A stretch of DNA of 64,000 bases from Plutella xylostella (GCF_932276165.1 NC_063984.1:3355501-3419500); one strand, 5' to 3'; counted from the first letter of the stretch, positions 1-10,130 are shown. Notes: a model not told the origin generated them from the sequence alone. A program made the numbers and translations.

Positions 1-1150
1 AAGTACTAAAAGCTGCTGTTTAAACTATTAATTACTGTAGTAAAGTGACAATTAGCTTGGTTAATGGATTTGGTGCACATTTGTTAGCGAGCCAAGAATG
101 TACTCTCGCCTCTCCCATCCTCGCGGGCCTCGTGACATTGCGCCTCTCTCATGGTTCACGACCACACTAATTCACTTACTCATTAAAACTATTAATTTCC
201 AGAGGAAATTCAACAGTTGCTATTTATCTCAAGCTTCTTGACAAGGTTACGTGGGATTTTGGCTAATTTCAAGAAATTTGAATAATGGCAGTGAGAATAA
301 ACTTTATAGTTTTGAGGTGTAATGTAATCCATTTGATGAGCCAGTTATATTTGATATGTGTTAAAAACCAGAACTTTAACTATGATAGTGACCGTTAATT
401 GTGTTGGCTAATCCTTACACGGCTACAGTTTAAATAAGATACATGTCTCAAGAATATGTAAAATATGTTGTTGACTTACGTTCTAAGCTGTATTTTATGG
501 AAATAGATTTCCCTACCTATTCAAAAGTCGTGCTTTTATCTCCTTTCTCAGATTCGATGTATAGGCGGTTATAATTCCTGATCTAACGCAGATTATATCC
601 ATGCACTCAAGACTTACTGCCGATCGTTCACCTCTGACGGAGTCTGGTATGGTTGCGAGATTACCGCTAAAAGTAATCTCTTCGAAACGTGCCGATCATT
701 TTAAAGCCGCCATTACAGGACCGCGTTCCAAATGGAATAACTTTTCAGAGTCTATTCATTGCAATGGCATTTCTCGATAAACTTTGGCAATATCAGAACG
801 TGTATACCTGTTTTACAGTTACGCTTTTAGTTCAAGACTGTTGACTTCGATAACTTATGCTTACTTATTTTTACCTTCCATCAGTTTTACAAAATCACAT
901 AAAATTACTTAGGTACGCCGTTACGGTATAATAATGTAGAAAAAATCTCAATACTTACGTAAAATTTCAGTTTCATAATAAAGAAAATATAATAATGCGT
1001 AACGATGCCGATGTCCAAGTGGCTTGTTTATTTACACTGCTCAGTACCGCCGAACCTATACTCCGGATTCACGATTACCGAGTTCCCATGCAAACTACGA
1101 CTCAATCGCCTTGTATTAGAGGTGTCGGGTGGCTGTGGACCGGAGCAGTC
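1..1150. other. Gene-free A+T-rich DNA
   Basis: I see no coding exon, RNA gene or structured repeat here. The ORF covering 1005-1205 has no recognisable motif and runs into a dispersed inverted-repeat element. Confidence 0.5.
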
Positions 1151-1268
1151 CAGGGGGGTCACTCTATATGACGAAACACGAAGTTTTTCTATCTCGTCAT
1201 ATTAAACGTGCCGATTGCACGACGGATCACGTCCGTTCGTTTTTCGACAGTGTAGAGTAACGAGCTCC
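1151..1268. mobile_element. Short inverted-repeat element, family A, copy 1
   Basis: The copy starts with CAGGGGGGTCACTCTA and ends with a degraded inverse (TAGAGTAACGAGCTCC). Inside it carries, on the minus strand, the family word GCAATCGGCACGTTTAAT in slightly altered form, plus AACGAACG-like words. Related copies lie at 2381, 4163, 21841, 34471, 36086, 39155 and 59967. No coding capacity is visible, so it behaves like a non-autonomous MITE. The transposon superfamily is unknown because no clear target-site duplication could be fixed. Confidence 0.6.
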
Positions 1269-1893
1269 GAATCGTTTTCCGAATTACTTACTCTTCTCCG
1301 ATAGCACGGTTCGAACAGAGCTTTCGACGAACCGTCATCATCATCATCACGACCCATTACGTCCCCACTGATGGGGCACGGGTCTCCTTCCAATGATTGA
1401 AGGGTTTAGGCCTAGTTCACCACGCTGGCCAAGTGCGGGTTGGTGGACCCCAACACAAGCAAGCTTGTGCTGAGAGAGTTGTCGGGTAAGTGGGCAACCC
1501 GACTGTCAGATGTTTTCAAACCGCCCGAAGGCCTCTGACTAGGCTTAACGACTGCTGCCGAAGCAGCAACCGGGACCCACGGCTTAACGTGCCGTCCGAA
1601 GCACGGAAGCGTCCAGAAAAGCACCACTTGAAATTGGTCACCCATCCAATGGCTGACCGTGTCAGTTGTTGCTTAACCTCAGCGATCAGTTACGATCACT
1701 GAGGCCCGCTCGACTACGGACGCTTCGACGAACCGTGCTATCGGCGAATGATTTCTTCGTCAAAGCAACCATCGTTGAACAGTGCTTTCGACGAACCGTG
1801 CTATCGGAGAAGGATTCTTTCGATGAACAAACCGTCGACGAACCGTGCTATCGGAGAAGAGTAATTCGGAAAACGATTCGGAGCTCCAGAGTA
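1261..1893. mobile_element. Inverted-repeat element with internal 19-bp repeats
   Basis: The arms at 1261-1313 and about 1836-1890 are near-perfect inverted copies of about 50 bp; the left arm has four extra bases. A 19-bp word, CGACGAACCGTGCTATCGG, occurs directly at 1726-1744, 1789-1807 and 1836-1854, and inverted in the left arm at about 1294-1313. The interior (about 1325-1700) contains a CATCATCATCATCACGACCC/GTCCCCACTGATGGGGCACG stretch of the kind dispersed in lepidopteran genomes. No protein domain is recognisable. The element abuts copy 1 of family A, and the two may have moved together. Confidence 0.6.
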
Positions 1894-2380
1894 ACCATCC
1901 AGGTCTTGCGCGGCCTTCGCCCCGGCCGCAGATGACCTGGATTCCGCGTGACTCATTGTTTGGCTACAACTACGGGCGTCCTCCTGCATATTGTATTTCA
2001 ATTACAATGTGCTACGCCATAACTGGGACTTGTAAAACGTTTGAACACAAGAGTAAAAAATGTAAATGTTTTTGTGTTTGTTCAAAAAGGATACGCGTTT
2101 TTTTATCTTAAAAGATTCAGATCCATGGAACATTAGTAAGTACTTCTGTAAAGAGAAACACAGATCTCAGTTTATTCCTTAGAATAAACAAAGCTCTCAT
2201 TGTATTTTACATGATATCTATTAGATTAAGTATACTTACTCACGCAGTATCCGCATTAGGATGAGGGTAAAAAGGTCATTTACAAACACACGTGTAATAA
2301 AACGTAAACATGTTTTGTTGAGAATAAAAGGGATGGTATTATAGGTTAACCACCTGCGGGTGAAGCTTCAAGAAACCTAA

Positions 2381-2513
2381 CAGGGGGGTCACTACTGATA
2401 AAGAACGAACAAACAAGAGCTGTCAGGCAATCGGCACGTTTAATGCAACGAGATAGGGTTTAGGAAAAACGAAGCCGTTTTTCGTTCGTTTGATTTCCGT
2501 AGTGAGTCCCCTG
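2381..2513. mobile_element. Short inverted-repeat element, family A, copy 2
   Basis: The termini are CAGGGGGGTCACTACTGAT on the left and the inverse of CAGGGGACTCACTACGGAA on the right, enclosing about 133 bp. Internally it has AAGAACGAACAAACAAGAGC followed by the family word GCAATCGGCACGTTTAAT. It is the best-preserved short copy in the window and defines both ends of the family. Confidence 0.65.
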
Positions 2514-2648
2514 TTTTTTAGGTGTCAGGGACCTTTAACAGGGTTATTGTGCAATTTTCACCAGCCTCTAAATTGATCTCAGTTAAATTTTACGAAATAG
2601 CGTGATCAATATTATATATGTAGATAGGTAAGCTAACCTGTTGTCGTC

Positions 2649-3893
2649 CTAAGGTACCCCAGTGGTACAGAGGGCCTTCACGAGAGTGCGCCACGCCGTC
2701 CTGTCCTCAGCAACCGCTCTGGCCTCCGTCCAGCTCAGGCCTTGCGCTCGCAGCTCGCCGTCCACTGTGCGCCGCCATGTGTGCACGGGGCGACCGCGTC
2801 TCCGATGGCCTCCTAGCGGTTTCCACTCGAAAGCGATGCTTGCCATGTTATCGGCTCCCCTTCTTATAGTGTGACCGATCCATCTCCATTTTCGCAATGC
2901 GATTTCTTGCTCTATGGGCGACTGTTTGCACACTTTCCACAGGTCAGCGTTGCGGATTGTGTTCGGCCAGAAGATGCGGAGGATCGACCTCAGGGATTTG
3001 TTGACGAACACTTGTATTTGGTTCATCAATCCCTTAGTCACTCTCCACGTTTCACAACCGAACAGCAGAACCGACTTCACCACGGAGTTGAAGAGGGAGA
3101 TTTTCACGCGACGCTTGAGTACGTTGGAGTCCCACACAGATCTTAATTGTGCGAAGGCAGCTTTCGCCTTATTTATTCTAGCTGCGACATCTTCATCTGC
3201 CCCACCCTGGCTTGTGATCGTGCTGCCAAGGTACACAAAGCGAGGGACAGACTGCAGGCTCTCGTTATCCAGTACAAGTGGATCGGTCTCGGTCGGGTTT
3301 ACGCGCATGTCCACAGTTTTTTGTCGGTTGATTCGCAAGCCCATCTGGCCAGCAGCAGTTTGTAGTTTCTCTAGCTTTCCTTCCAACTGGGCTAGTGTTG
3401 GCGATATCAACACTATGTCATCCGCGTAATCGAGGTCCTCCAGAACACTTGCTCCCCAACTGATTCCTTGGACATTGGTGGTCACATCCCGCATAACATC
3501 ATCCAGCACAATTATAAACAGTAGTGGAGAAAGAAGGCAACCCTGTTTTACGCCAGCGGTAATATTTATAGGTGCGCCAAGCTCTTTATCGTGGATAACC
3601 CTACAAGTGCTACCCTCGTATAGCGACTGGATTATCCTGACTATGGCGCTCGGTATTCCTCTGCGGTACAGGCTGGACCACAGCGCGCTCCACTTCACGG
3701 TGTCGAAGGCTTTCTCAAAATCTACGAACGCGAGATAAAGTTCGGATTGCCATTCGACACACTGTTCTATCAGGATGCGCAGGGTGTTGGTGTGGTCGGC
3801 GCAGGAGCGGCCGGGGCGGAATCCGGCTTGCTCTTCTCTAAGAGTGGGTGCTACTTTATTCAGTATGCGGTTGAGCAATAGCTTTGCTAAAAC
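2649..3893 (-). pseudogene. 5'-truncated non-LTR retrotransposon reverse transcriptase
   Basis: The open frame of about 409 codons reads on the minus strand and ends at a TAG near 2649. It encodes the central and C-terminal part of a LINE reverse transcriptase: QAGFRPGRSCADH, LAFVDFEKAFDTV, GVKQGCLLSPLLF and the catalytic box YADDIVL near residue 150. The C-terminal tail RKWRWIGHTIRR...GHRRRGRP...TWRR is typical of RTE-like and related endonuclease-type LINEs. Endonuclease and the first RT motifs are missing. The frame remains open just upstream of the nominal first codon (a TTG) to about 3893, so this is a truncation and not a true start. I found no target-site duplication or poly-A tail, so the exact ends and the clade are uncertain. 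The frame has no internal stop, yet the copy cannot move by itself. Confidence 0.8.
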
Positions 3894-3899
3894 GCTGCA

Positions 3900-4162
3900 A
3901 GCTTTGCTTTTTTATTTTTGTTATAGTTAGGTATGTATTGAAAATTTTACATACACTTTACTTATAAATATTTCAAGCGAAACAGCGTTATAACATAACC
4001 GGTGCACGTGTTTTAGAAATTACTCATGAAATATATAAGTTTTCACTACTTTCATAATATTAGAAAAGTTCTGTAAATTTTAAAGCAATTTAATGCGAAG
4101 CTCTCGTGGATAAAACCACAAGATTAATAAAGTGAGTCGCGTCGAGTAATGGTCCTCGTGTT
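3900..4162. other. Gene-free A+T-rich spacer
   Basis: No exon, RNA gene or repeat is recognised between the truncated reverse transcriptase and the family A copy. Confidence 0.4.
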
Positions 4163-4435
4163 CTGGGGTCAGTCTAGCTTACAAAAGCGAAAGATCTTCA
4201 GCGCTGCAACGTCTCTCTCGCTGTCTAAGGGCCACTTGCACAAACATATTTAATCTAGATTTAGTGTTAAATCTCGATTTAAGCCATAAATTTATATGGA
4301 TTGACGTTTCTTATATCGACATTTGACACTAAATCTAGATTTATGAATTATGTTTGTGCAAGTGGCCCTAAAACCTATCAATCGCATGACAGCTCTCGTT
4401 CGTATTTTTTTTGTCAAGCTCGAGTAACCCCCCTG
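4163..4435. mobile_element. Short inverted-repeat element, family A, copy 3, interrupted
   Basis: The left end CTGGGGTCAGTCTAGCTTAC and the right end AGCTCGAGTAACCCCCCTG are an inverted pair of family A termini. The copy is split by another MITE at 4229-4368, so the family A insertion is the older of the two. Without the insert it would be about 130 bp, like the other copies. Confidence 0.6.
4229..4368. mobile_element. PIF/Harbinger-like MITE with TAA duplication
   Basis: A 140-bp element starting GGGCCACTTGCACAAACATA and ending with the inverse. The arms also share the TCTAGATTTAGTGT words. It is flanked by TAA on both sides (4226-4228 and 4369-4371). A three-base TWA target duplication with G-rich ends is the pattern of PIF/Harbinger elements. 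It has no coding capacity and sits inside a family A copy. The element at 37052-37169 has a similar end structure. Confidence 0.75.
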
Positions 4436-4821
4436 GGCAAGCGCCCCATTCGGATAATTGAATAAACATAATTTAAGTAGACCATGTATGGATTAAGGAA
4501 ATGTATGGAATGATGTTGGAGGCTTGGTTCGGGACTATTGGGAGTACTTAGATCAATCGTAGAACAAAGTCATGGGTAAACTCGTTGTGTTGTTTTGCAA
4601 GAAAAATCTATTAAACTGTTTTATTATAAATACGGAAGATTACCAGCTTAAAGTTATTATAATCGAGAGTATAAGTTGTGGTGAACACCCAAAAGTGTTA
4701 TTTCATCGATCCCCTCGTGATTGCTGAGCAAAATCTCGGTTGCATTTTGCGCCTGCGTCCCGCGTCGTCGTAACCGTAACCGTCAGTAACGAAGCCGCGC
4801 CGTCCTTCTGAACGGGGATAA

Positions 4822-5730
4822 ATGGAGTGTCAAAAGTGCAAAAAGGCGCTGCCCAAGAAGGGGGCACAATTCAAATGCACTGGCACATGCCAGGGCACAT
4901 TCCACAAATCTTGTGTCAAGGGGCTGGCGGCGGACCTCAAAGCGGGTAAAACAAGGTTATACTGCAATAATTGTGGTGGCGAAGACTCGGACACGGACGA
5001 AATCGATGACACCAACAACAATGTCTTGAAGGAGATTAATCAGAAGATCAACATAATCAAAGACGTGAAGAAACAACTCATTACTTTAACAGAGAGCATG
5101 GAGTTTCTCTCTGAAAAATATGAAATATTGCTGGCTGAGCACACTCAAAGTAAGGATAGAATAGAAAAGCTGGAAAAATGTGTAACAACTCTCAACAACA
5201 AAACCACTTACTTAGAAAAGTGCAATGGAGCGCTTGAGGAGAAAATCCAAGAAATGCAGCAAAAATCTCGTCAGTATAACATTGAAATTGTAGGAGTGGA
5301 ACAATTGCCTGAAGAAAATATGAAAGACATGATGGAAAAAATAGGAGCACTACTTAAAGTAAATACAGAACACATTTACAGCTTCAAAAGGTTGCTATCA
5401 CGGAACAAAAGCAAGCCTCCACCGATCATGGTAAGGTTCAGAAATGATGATGATGGCTATGCAGCACGTGAGCTGTGGCTAACACAGCGTCGGTTGGTGA
5501 AAATAGTAAGCAACCAGATAACCCTAGGAAGCAGCCAGGACAGAGTGTATGTCAATGAAGACCTCACAAGGGACATGCGTGACTTACTATGGAAGGCGAA
5601 GACAGAGCTGAAGGATAAGTACCAGTTTGTATGGGTCCGCAACGGGCGAGTCTACGCTAAGAAGGACACAAATGCAAAGCCACTGTGGGTTCGCTCTGAG
5701 AGCGACATTGCAGAGCTCAAGGATAAGTGA
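4822..5730 (+). CDS. LINE ORF1 protein: PHD finger, coiled coil, FP-type C-terminal domain
   Basis: 302 aa. The N-terminus has a Cys4-His-Cys3 pattern (C3, C6, C19, C23, H28, C31, C48, C51) typical of a PHD finger. Residues about 65-155 are rich in Lys, Glu and Leu in heptad-like spacing and should form a coiled coil. Residues about 170-302 resemble the 'FP' domain (named after baculovirus FP25K) common in ORF1 proteins of insect LINEs: RQYNIEIVGVEQLPE, KRLLSRNKSKPPPIMVRF, VYVNEDLT and FVWVRNGRVYAKK. Proteins of this kind are thought to bind the element's RNA and help form the retrotransposition particle. The ATG at 4822 is preceded by an in-frame TAA (GGGGATAAATGG), which fixes the start. 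ORF2 follows 73 bp after the stop in another frame. No disabling mutation is visible. Confidence 0.85.
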   Translation: MECQKCKKALPKKGAQFKCTGTCQGTFHKSCVKGLAADLKAGKTRLYCNNCGGEDSDTDEIDDTNNNVLKEINQKINIIKDVKKQLITLTESMEFLSEKYEILLAEHTQSKDRIEKLEKCVTTLNNKTTYLEKCNGALEEKIQEMQQKSRQYNIEIVGVEQLPEENMKDMMEKIGALLKVNTEHIYSFKRLLSRNKSKPPPIMVRFRNDDDGYAARELWLTQRRLVKIVSNQITLGSSQDRVYVNEDLTRDMRDLLWKAKTELKDKYQFVWVRNGRVYAKKDTNAKPLWVRSESDIAELKDK

Positions 5731-5803
5731 AGGTGATGGTGTTGATATGGTATGTACAATACCTATCTATTATACTTTTGTGTTAGTGTCTTTTAAGTGC
5801 TAA

Positions 5804-8800
5804 ATACCAAACTTAACATTCCCAAATCTACAAGATATTAGTCATATCATAGACTGTGTAGAAAAAACCTCAAATAGTGTTAAAGACTGGACGTCAACAT
5901 TGCTCAATAGAAAAGAACTATATTTATTCCATACTAATATAAGGTCTATGCGTAAGAATTTCAATGATCTCTTGGTTACCACCAAAGACTGCTTATGTGA
6001 TCTAGATATTATTGTAATTACAGAAGCAAACCTAAAACATAGTGAACTATGTATGTACAATATAAAAGGTTATGATATTAATAGTTGTACTAGAGCTGGT
6101 CGAACTGGTGGGGGTGTGTTAGTATACACTCATGTTGACCTATGTGCTCAGCCTTACTTATGTCCAATTCAATTTAAAACTGCTGAAGTGGTCATTGTTA
6201 CAGTGGGTCAAAGTGCAAATTTATCTTTCATAATATCAATATACAGGCCGCCAAGAATAAATAAACAATCAAAAATTTTACACTTTATATCAGAACTCAA
6301 TACACTTCTACAACATTTGCCTAAATCAAGCAAAGTAATATTGTGTGGGGACATCAATATAAACCTATTGGACCGGTCTGACTCCAAAACATTAAAGTAT
6401 GAAAACTTATTGTCTGACTATGGATTCACTAAATGTATCAGTGATGTTACTAGAAGAGAAATATGTAATGGGGCTATTGTTGAGTCATGTATTGATCATA
6501 TATTTGTGCGTGCACCTACATTTGAAATCAAATCTGCAGTAATACTTCATAAAATTTCAGATCATTATTGTACGGCTGTGGCACTGGAGTCTCTCAATAC
6601 ACATGGTGATGTGCCGAGCGGGTCAACCGGCGCCGCCGGTGCCGCTCCTCCATACCGTGCTGGTGAGTCCGGGAGCGCTCGACGGAGCCGGCGTCGCCGC
6701 TCGGCCCGCTCGACGCGCCCCGCCCCCACTGCCCCCAGCTCAGGTACCCAACGCCCTGTATTAGATAATAAAAAAGTGCGAGATGCTCTGTTAGAAACAG
6801 ATTTCTCTCAACTAATTCATATAGAATGTCCATTAAAATTATATAACGAAACTATAAAGCTATTTAAAAGTGTATATGATAAAAACTCTAAAATTAAAAT
6901 TATAACTAGTAGTAATAGAGATAATAAGAGTTGGGTAACAGAAAATATGAAAGTTATGTTATTAGAGAGAGACAAACTATTTTTAATCTGGTTGAATGAT
7001 AAGAAAAACATGCAAAAAAGACTTAATTATACTAAATACAGAAATAAATGTCAAAAAACATTCTTTAAGAAGAGATGTGAATTTGAACGACAAAGTATTA
7101 TTGATTGTAAGAAAGATAGTCGCAAGGTATGGGAAAAAATTAATGCAATGTTAGGAAATGTCAAAAAGTCACCCGATGATATTATTTTAAAACATTTAAA
7201 GCATTTAGGTACTAATTCTAATATATCAACTAGTTTTGCAGATACTTTTAAAGATGAAATTGAACAGATAAGACATAATTGTGATACTAAGTTCCTGTCC
7301 AGAGAGAATTATGTAAAAGAAGCACCTATCTCTATGAGATGGCAACCGGTAACAAGTAAAGATGTGTATAAGATAATTCGTAACATGAGTGTAAGAAAAT
7401 CAGCAGGTAGCGATCTCATAAGAATGTGTGATTTAAAATGTATTATAGATAAAATAAGCCCCATAATTGCTAAACTTACCAACCTCTGTGTGATCCATTC
7501 TAAGTTCCCTGAACGTTTAAAAGAAGCTATTCTACGCCCCATATTTAAAAAAGGTGATCACAAATTAACTACTAACTATAGACCCATCGCCATTTTGTCA
7601 AGCATAGAGAAAGTCATTGAAAAATGTATTGTGAACCAATTAGGCTCATTCTTAAGCAATAACAACATCTTGGACCCTAATCAACATGGTTTCCAGAGAG
7701 GCAGAAGTACTGGAACTCTTTTAACTAACTTTACAGACAATATTAATACACATCTCAATAACAAACAATTTATTGTAGCAATATTTTTTGATTTCAAGAA
7801 AGCGTTCGACACCCTCGAGCACGAGATGCTGCTTCGCGCCATGGGGGAGTGCGGGGTGAGGGGGCCAATGAACGAGTGGTTCCGAGACTACCTCACCTCG
7901 CGCTCTTACCGCGTGCGTGTGGCGGACTCGCTCAGCGAGCCGCGGGGCGTGCGCTGCGGGGTGCCGCAGGGCTCGGCGGCCGGGCCCGTGTGCTACCTGA
8001 TGCTGGTCAACAGCCTGTGCCGGGTGCTACGGCACTGCTCGGCGTACATGTTTGCGGATGACCTGTGCGCGTTCCTCGCGGGCCGTGATATGGCCGAGGT
8101 CCAGCGTCTTGTGCAAGAGGACGTAGATAACGTAATTAAATGGTCACACGATAATGGAATAATAATTAATGCAGATAAAACCAAAATGTTAGTCATTCAC
8201 TCACCGTATGCTTTATTATCAAATAACACTTGTAATATAATAACACATTCGTACGAATGTTTTCATAGAATGCAAAATCACTGCACGTGTGGGTCTATAG
8301 AACGAGTCGAACAAGTCACTTACCTTGATATGCAAATAGATGAGAACTTCGGATGGATCAAACATGTAGATTATGTTATGAACAAATTAAGAATTTTATT
8401 AAGTAAATTCTATCAACTAAGCTTTAAAGTACCTAGAAGTATATTGAAATGTCTTTATCTAGCCCTGGTTGACAGTATAATTGGTTATTCTCTGCACTGT
8501 TATGGACTTACATTCAAAACTCATATTGAAAAGATAGAAAAAATGCAAATAAAATTCTTAAAATTAATTATAGATAAAAAGACAAAAGCTAAATGTAACC
8601 ACGATTATAGAATCCTTTTTGAAACATGTAACATTTTACCAGCAAGCCTTAAGCATAAATATCTCCTCCTTGTAAACAGCCATGGTAGTGAAGAACATAA
8701 AATACCTATCCAGCATACTTGCGGCACAAGAGGGGCTGTGCAAGGAAGGTACCAAATACCATATACAAATAATTATTTTGGTGGAAGAATGCTCTGTAAA

Positions 8801-8914
8801 CAAATACCCAAATTATATAATGAATTACCGGTAAGTATTAAAAATGAGAAAAAATTATCTTTATTTAAAACATTATTAAAAAAACATTTACTTAAAACTT
8901 ATTACGATACTTAA
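5804..8914 (+). CDS. LINE ORF2 protein: APE endonuclease and reverse transcriptase (Daphne-like)
   Basis: The open frame runs from after a TAA at 5801-5803 to 8914, about 1,036 codons. The endonuclease shows HTNIRSM, ITEANLKHSE, the GGGVLVY region, YRPPR, LCGDIN, CIDHIF and KISDHY, so the metal-binding and catalytic residues of APE-type nucleases appear intact. The reverse transcriptase shows FKKGDHKLTTNYRPIAI, QHGFQRGRSTGTLL, FFDFKKAFDTLEHEMLL, GVPQGS and the catalytic box FADDL near nt 8052. A basic Arg/Ser/Ala/Pro-rich linker (nt about 6600-6760) separates the domains. The first in-frame ATG (5948) lies inside the first endonuclease motif, so translation must start at a non-AUG codon, for example TTG 5900, or by reinitiation after ORF1. 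The enzyme would nick target DNA and copy the element RNA in place. No internal stop or frameshift is seen. Confidence 0.85.
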   Translation: MPNLTFPNLQDISHIIDCVEKTSNSVKDWTSTLLNRKELYLFHTNIRSMRKNFNDLLVTTKDCLCDLDIIVITEANLKHSELCMYNIKGYDINSCTRAGRTGGGVLVYTHVDLCAQPYLCPIQFKTAEVVIVTVGQSANLSFIISIYRPPRINKQSKILHFISELNTLLQHLPKSSKVILCGDININLLDRSDSKTLKYENLLSDYGFTKCISDVTRREICNGAIVESCIDHIFVRAPTFEIKSAVILHKISDHYCTAVALESLNTHGDVPSGSTGAAGAAPPYRAGESGSARRSRRRRSARSTRPAPTAPSSGTQRPVLDNKKVRDALLETDFSQLIHIECPLKLYNETIKLFKSVYDKNSKIKIITSSNRDNKSWVTENMKVMLLERDKLFLIWLNDKKNMQKRLNYTKYRNKCQKTFFKKRCEFERQSIIDCKKDSRKVWEKINAMLGNVKKSPDDIILKHLKHLGTNSNISTSFADTFKDEIEQIRHNCDTKFLSRENYVKEAPISMRWQPVTSKDVYKIIRNMSVRKSAGSDLIRMCDLKCIIDKISPIIAKLTNLCVIHSKFPERLKEAILRPIFKKGDHKLTTNYRPIAILSSIEKVIEKCIVNQLGSFLSNNNILDPNQHGFQRGRSTGTLLTNFTDNINTHLNNKQFIVAIFFDFKKAFDTLEHEMLLRAMGECGVRGPMNEWFRDYLTSRSYRVRVADSLSEPRGVRCGVPQGSAAGPVCYLMLVNSLCRVLRHCSAYMFADDLCAFLAGRDMAEVQRLVQEDVDNVIKWSHDNGIIINADKTKMLVIHSPYALLSNNTCNIITHSYECFHRMQNHCTCGSIERVEQVTYLDMQIDENFGWIKHVDYVMNKLRILLSKFYQLSFKVPRSILKCLYLALVDSIIGYSLHCYGLTFKTHIEKIEKMQIKFLKLIIDKKTKAKCNHDYRILFETCNILPASLKHKYLLLVNSHGSEEHKIPIQHTCGTRGAVQGRYQIPYTNNYFGGRMLCKQIPKLYNELPVSIKNEKKLSLFKTLLKKHLLKTYYDT

Positions 8915-9221
8915 AACTTATTATGATTGAGAGTGGTGCCTTCCTTGCACTGCTCACTTGACACAGTCAATATATTGTTTATTTTGTTAATTTTTAAATA
9001 ACAGCTTAATTAAAATGTCACCGTTTACCCACAGTCAAACCAAAAATATTGGTTTTGTGGGAATTCTTCTGTACCCTATGTATCACTGCAATGTTTATAA
9101 ATAAATAAATAAATAATAAATAATAACTGACGCTACGGCAAAACTAAATCCTTCTGTAAAGATTATTATCATTGTTTACGATTACGATGCCTCCAGTCCA
9201 GCAGAATTACTAAACTACTAA

Positions 9222-9265
9222 ACTAAATAATAATAATAATAATAAATAATTTATTGATCCAAAAA

Positions 9266-9298
<33 letters not shown>

Positions 9299-9475
9299 CT
9301 TTTTTTTTTAAGCAAAATAATCCTTAAAAACTAATATTTACAATATCAGCCAAACAACTGAGCTGTTTATCGGCTGGTAATACTCCCATTTATGTTACAC
9401 TAAACAAGTACCTACTTAAGTTATAAATACATGCATATTATAGCAACTTATGTAGGCAATTACAATTAACAATTA
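9222..9475 (-). mobile_element. 3' UTR fragment of another non-LTR element
   Basis: Read on the minus strand the segment runs through a CAGCCGATAAACAGCTCAG-like stretch, an A-rich block (seen as a 31-base T run at 9268-9298 on the plus strand), and ends in GATCAATAAATTATTTATT followed by ATT repeats. This is how the 3' ends of several insect LINEs look. No coding sequence remains. The family is not assigned. Confidence 0.5.
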
Positions 9476-9859
9476 TGTTTACTTACGTTTAAATAAAAAT
9501 GCTCGATTTACAAAAGGTGTTTTAGTATACACTGCCGTCCTAAGGATAAACGCAGTAAGTCGGGTTTAGGCGGTTCCGAGAAAAACGCGGTCAAAGTTTT
9601 GTGGCGATATTCTTCCATTTTTTTTTTTGTTTTTGATCACATCTTGACGGTTTATACCTTAAACGAAAGAGGACCTTTGCCCCTATCTGGCACTCAATTT
9701 TAGACCAAAACTCTGCAATATAAAGGCACAATAAACTCATTTATGTAGTTATTCTAAGTATATCCTAAAATATACTCAAAGAGGATACTTAGCAGAAATA
9801 AAGTAAGTACTTATTTTACTTCGTTTATGCTAAGTTACCATACAAAGTTATAAGGGAAT

Positions 9860-10130
9860 TTTTTGTGGTTATCCTGATTTTACGACGAGTTTTGCTTCTC
9901 CTCTAAAACGTTTGTAGAATTATGAGATAAAGGGTAGCTAATGTGATTCTCTGATGTTTAAGCTCTATCAATGTAAAGTTTCACTCAAATCCATTGAGTA
10001 GTTTTTGTTTGGAGCAGTAACAAACATACTCACGAACTTGCGTATTATATATTTTCTTGCTTTTTCCCATTGATATTGTTTCGGTTTTACAGGTTTTCCC
10101 GCGAGAATTCCGGGAAAAATGTAGTTTAAT
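9860..10130 (+). repeat. Old copy of a dispersed LINE/SINE-tail-like repeat
   Basis: It contains TTTCACTCAAATCCATTGAGTAGTTTT-like and GTTTTCCCGCGAGAATTCCGGG-like words also found in the better-preserved copy at 20555-20781, in diverged and rearranged form. It has no coding capacity. It lies near the left end of the 4.84-kb TIR element. Confidence 0.45.

Larger units (their letters stand above)
4680..9122 (+). mobile_element. Near full-length Daphne-like non-LTR retrotransposon
   Basis: The unit has a short G+C-richer leader (about 4680-4821), ORF1 (4822-5730), ORF2 (open 5804-8914) and a short 3' UTR ending in an (AAAT)n tail at about 9095-9122. ORF1 carries a PHD-type zinc finger and ORF2 an APE-type endonuclease plus reverse transcriptase, the arrangement of Daphne/Jockey-superfamily LINEs. 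Both frames are uninterrupted over 3.9 kb. The 5' boundary is inferred from the change in composition; no target-site duplication was identified. Two G+C-rich patches (6600-6760 and 7795-8110) stand out from the A+T-rich body. Confidence 0.8.

Noticed and set aside
2662..3738. Plus-strand frames over the truncated reverse transcriptase
   Set aside because: Antisense shadows of the minus-strand RT frame, which carries clear RT motifs.
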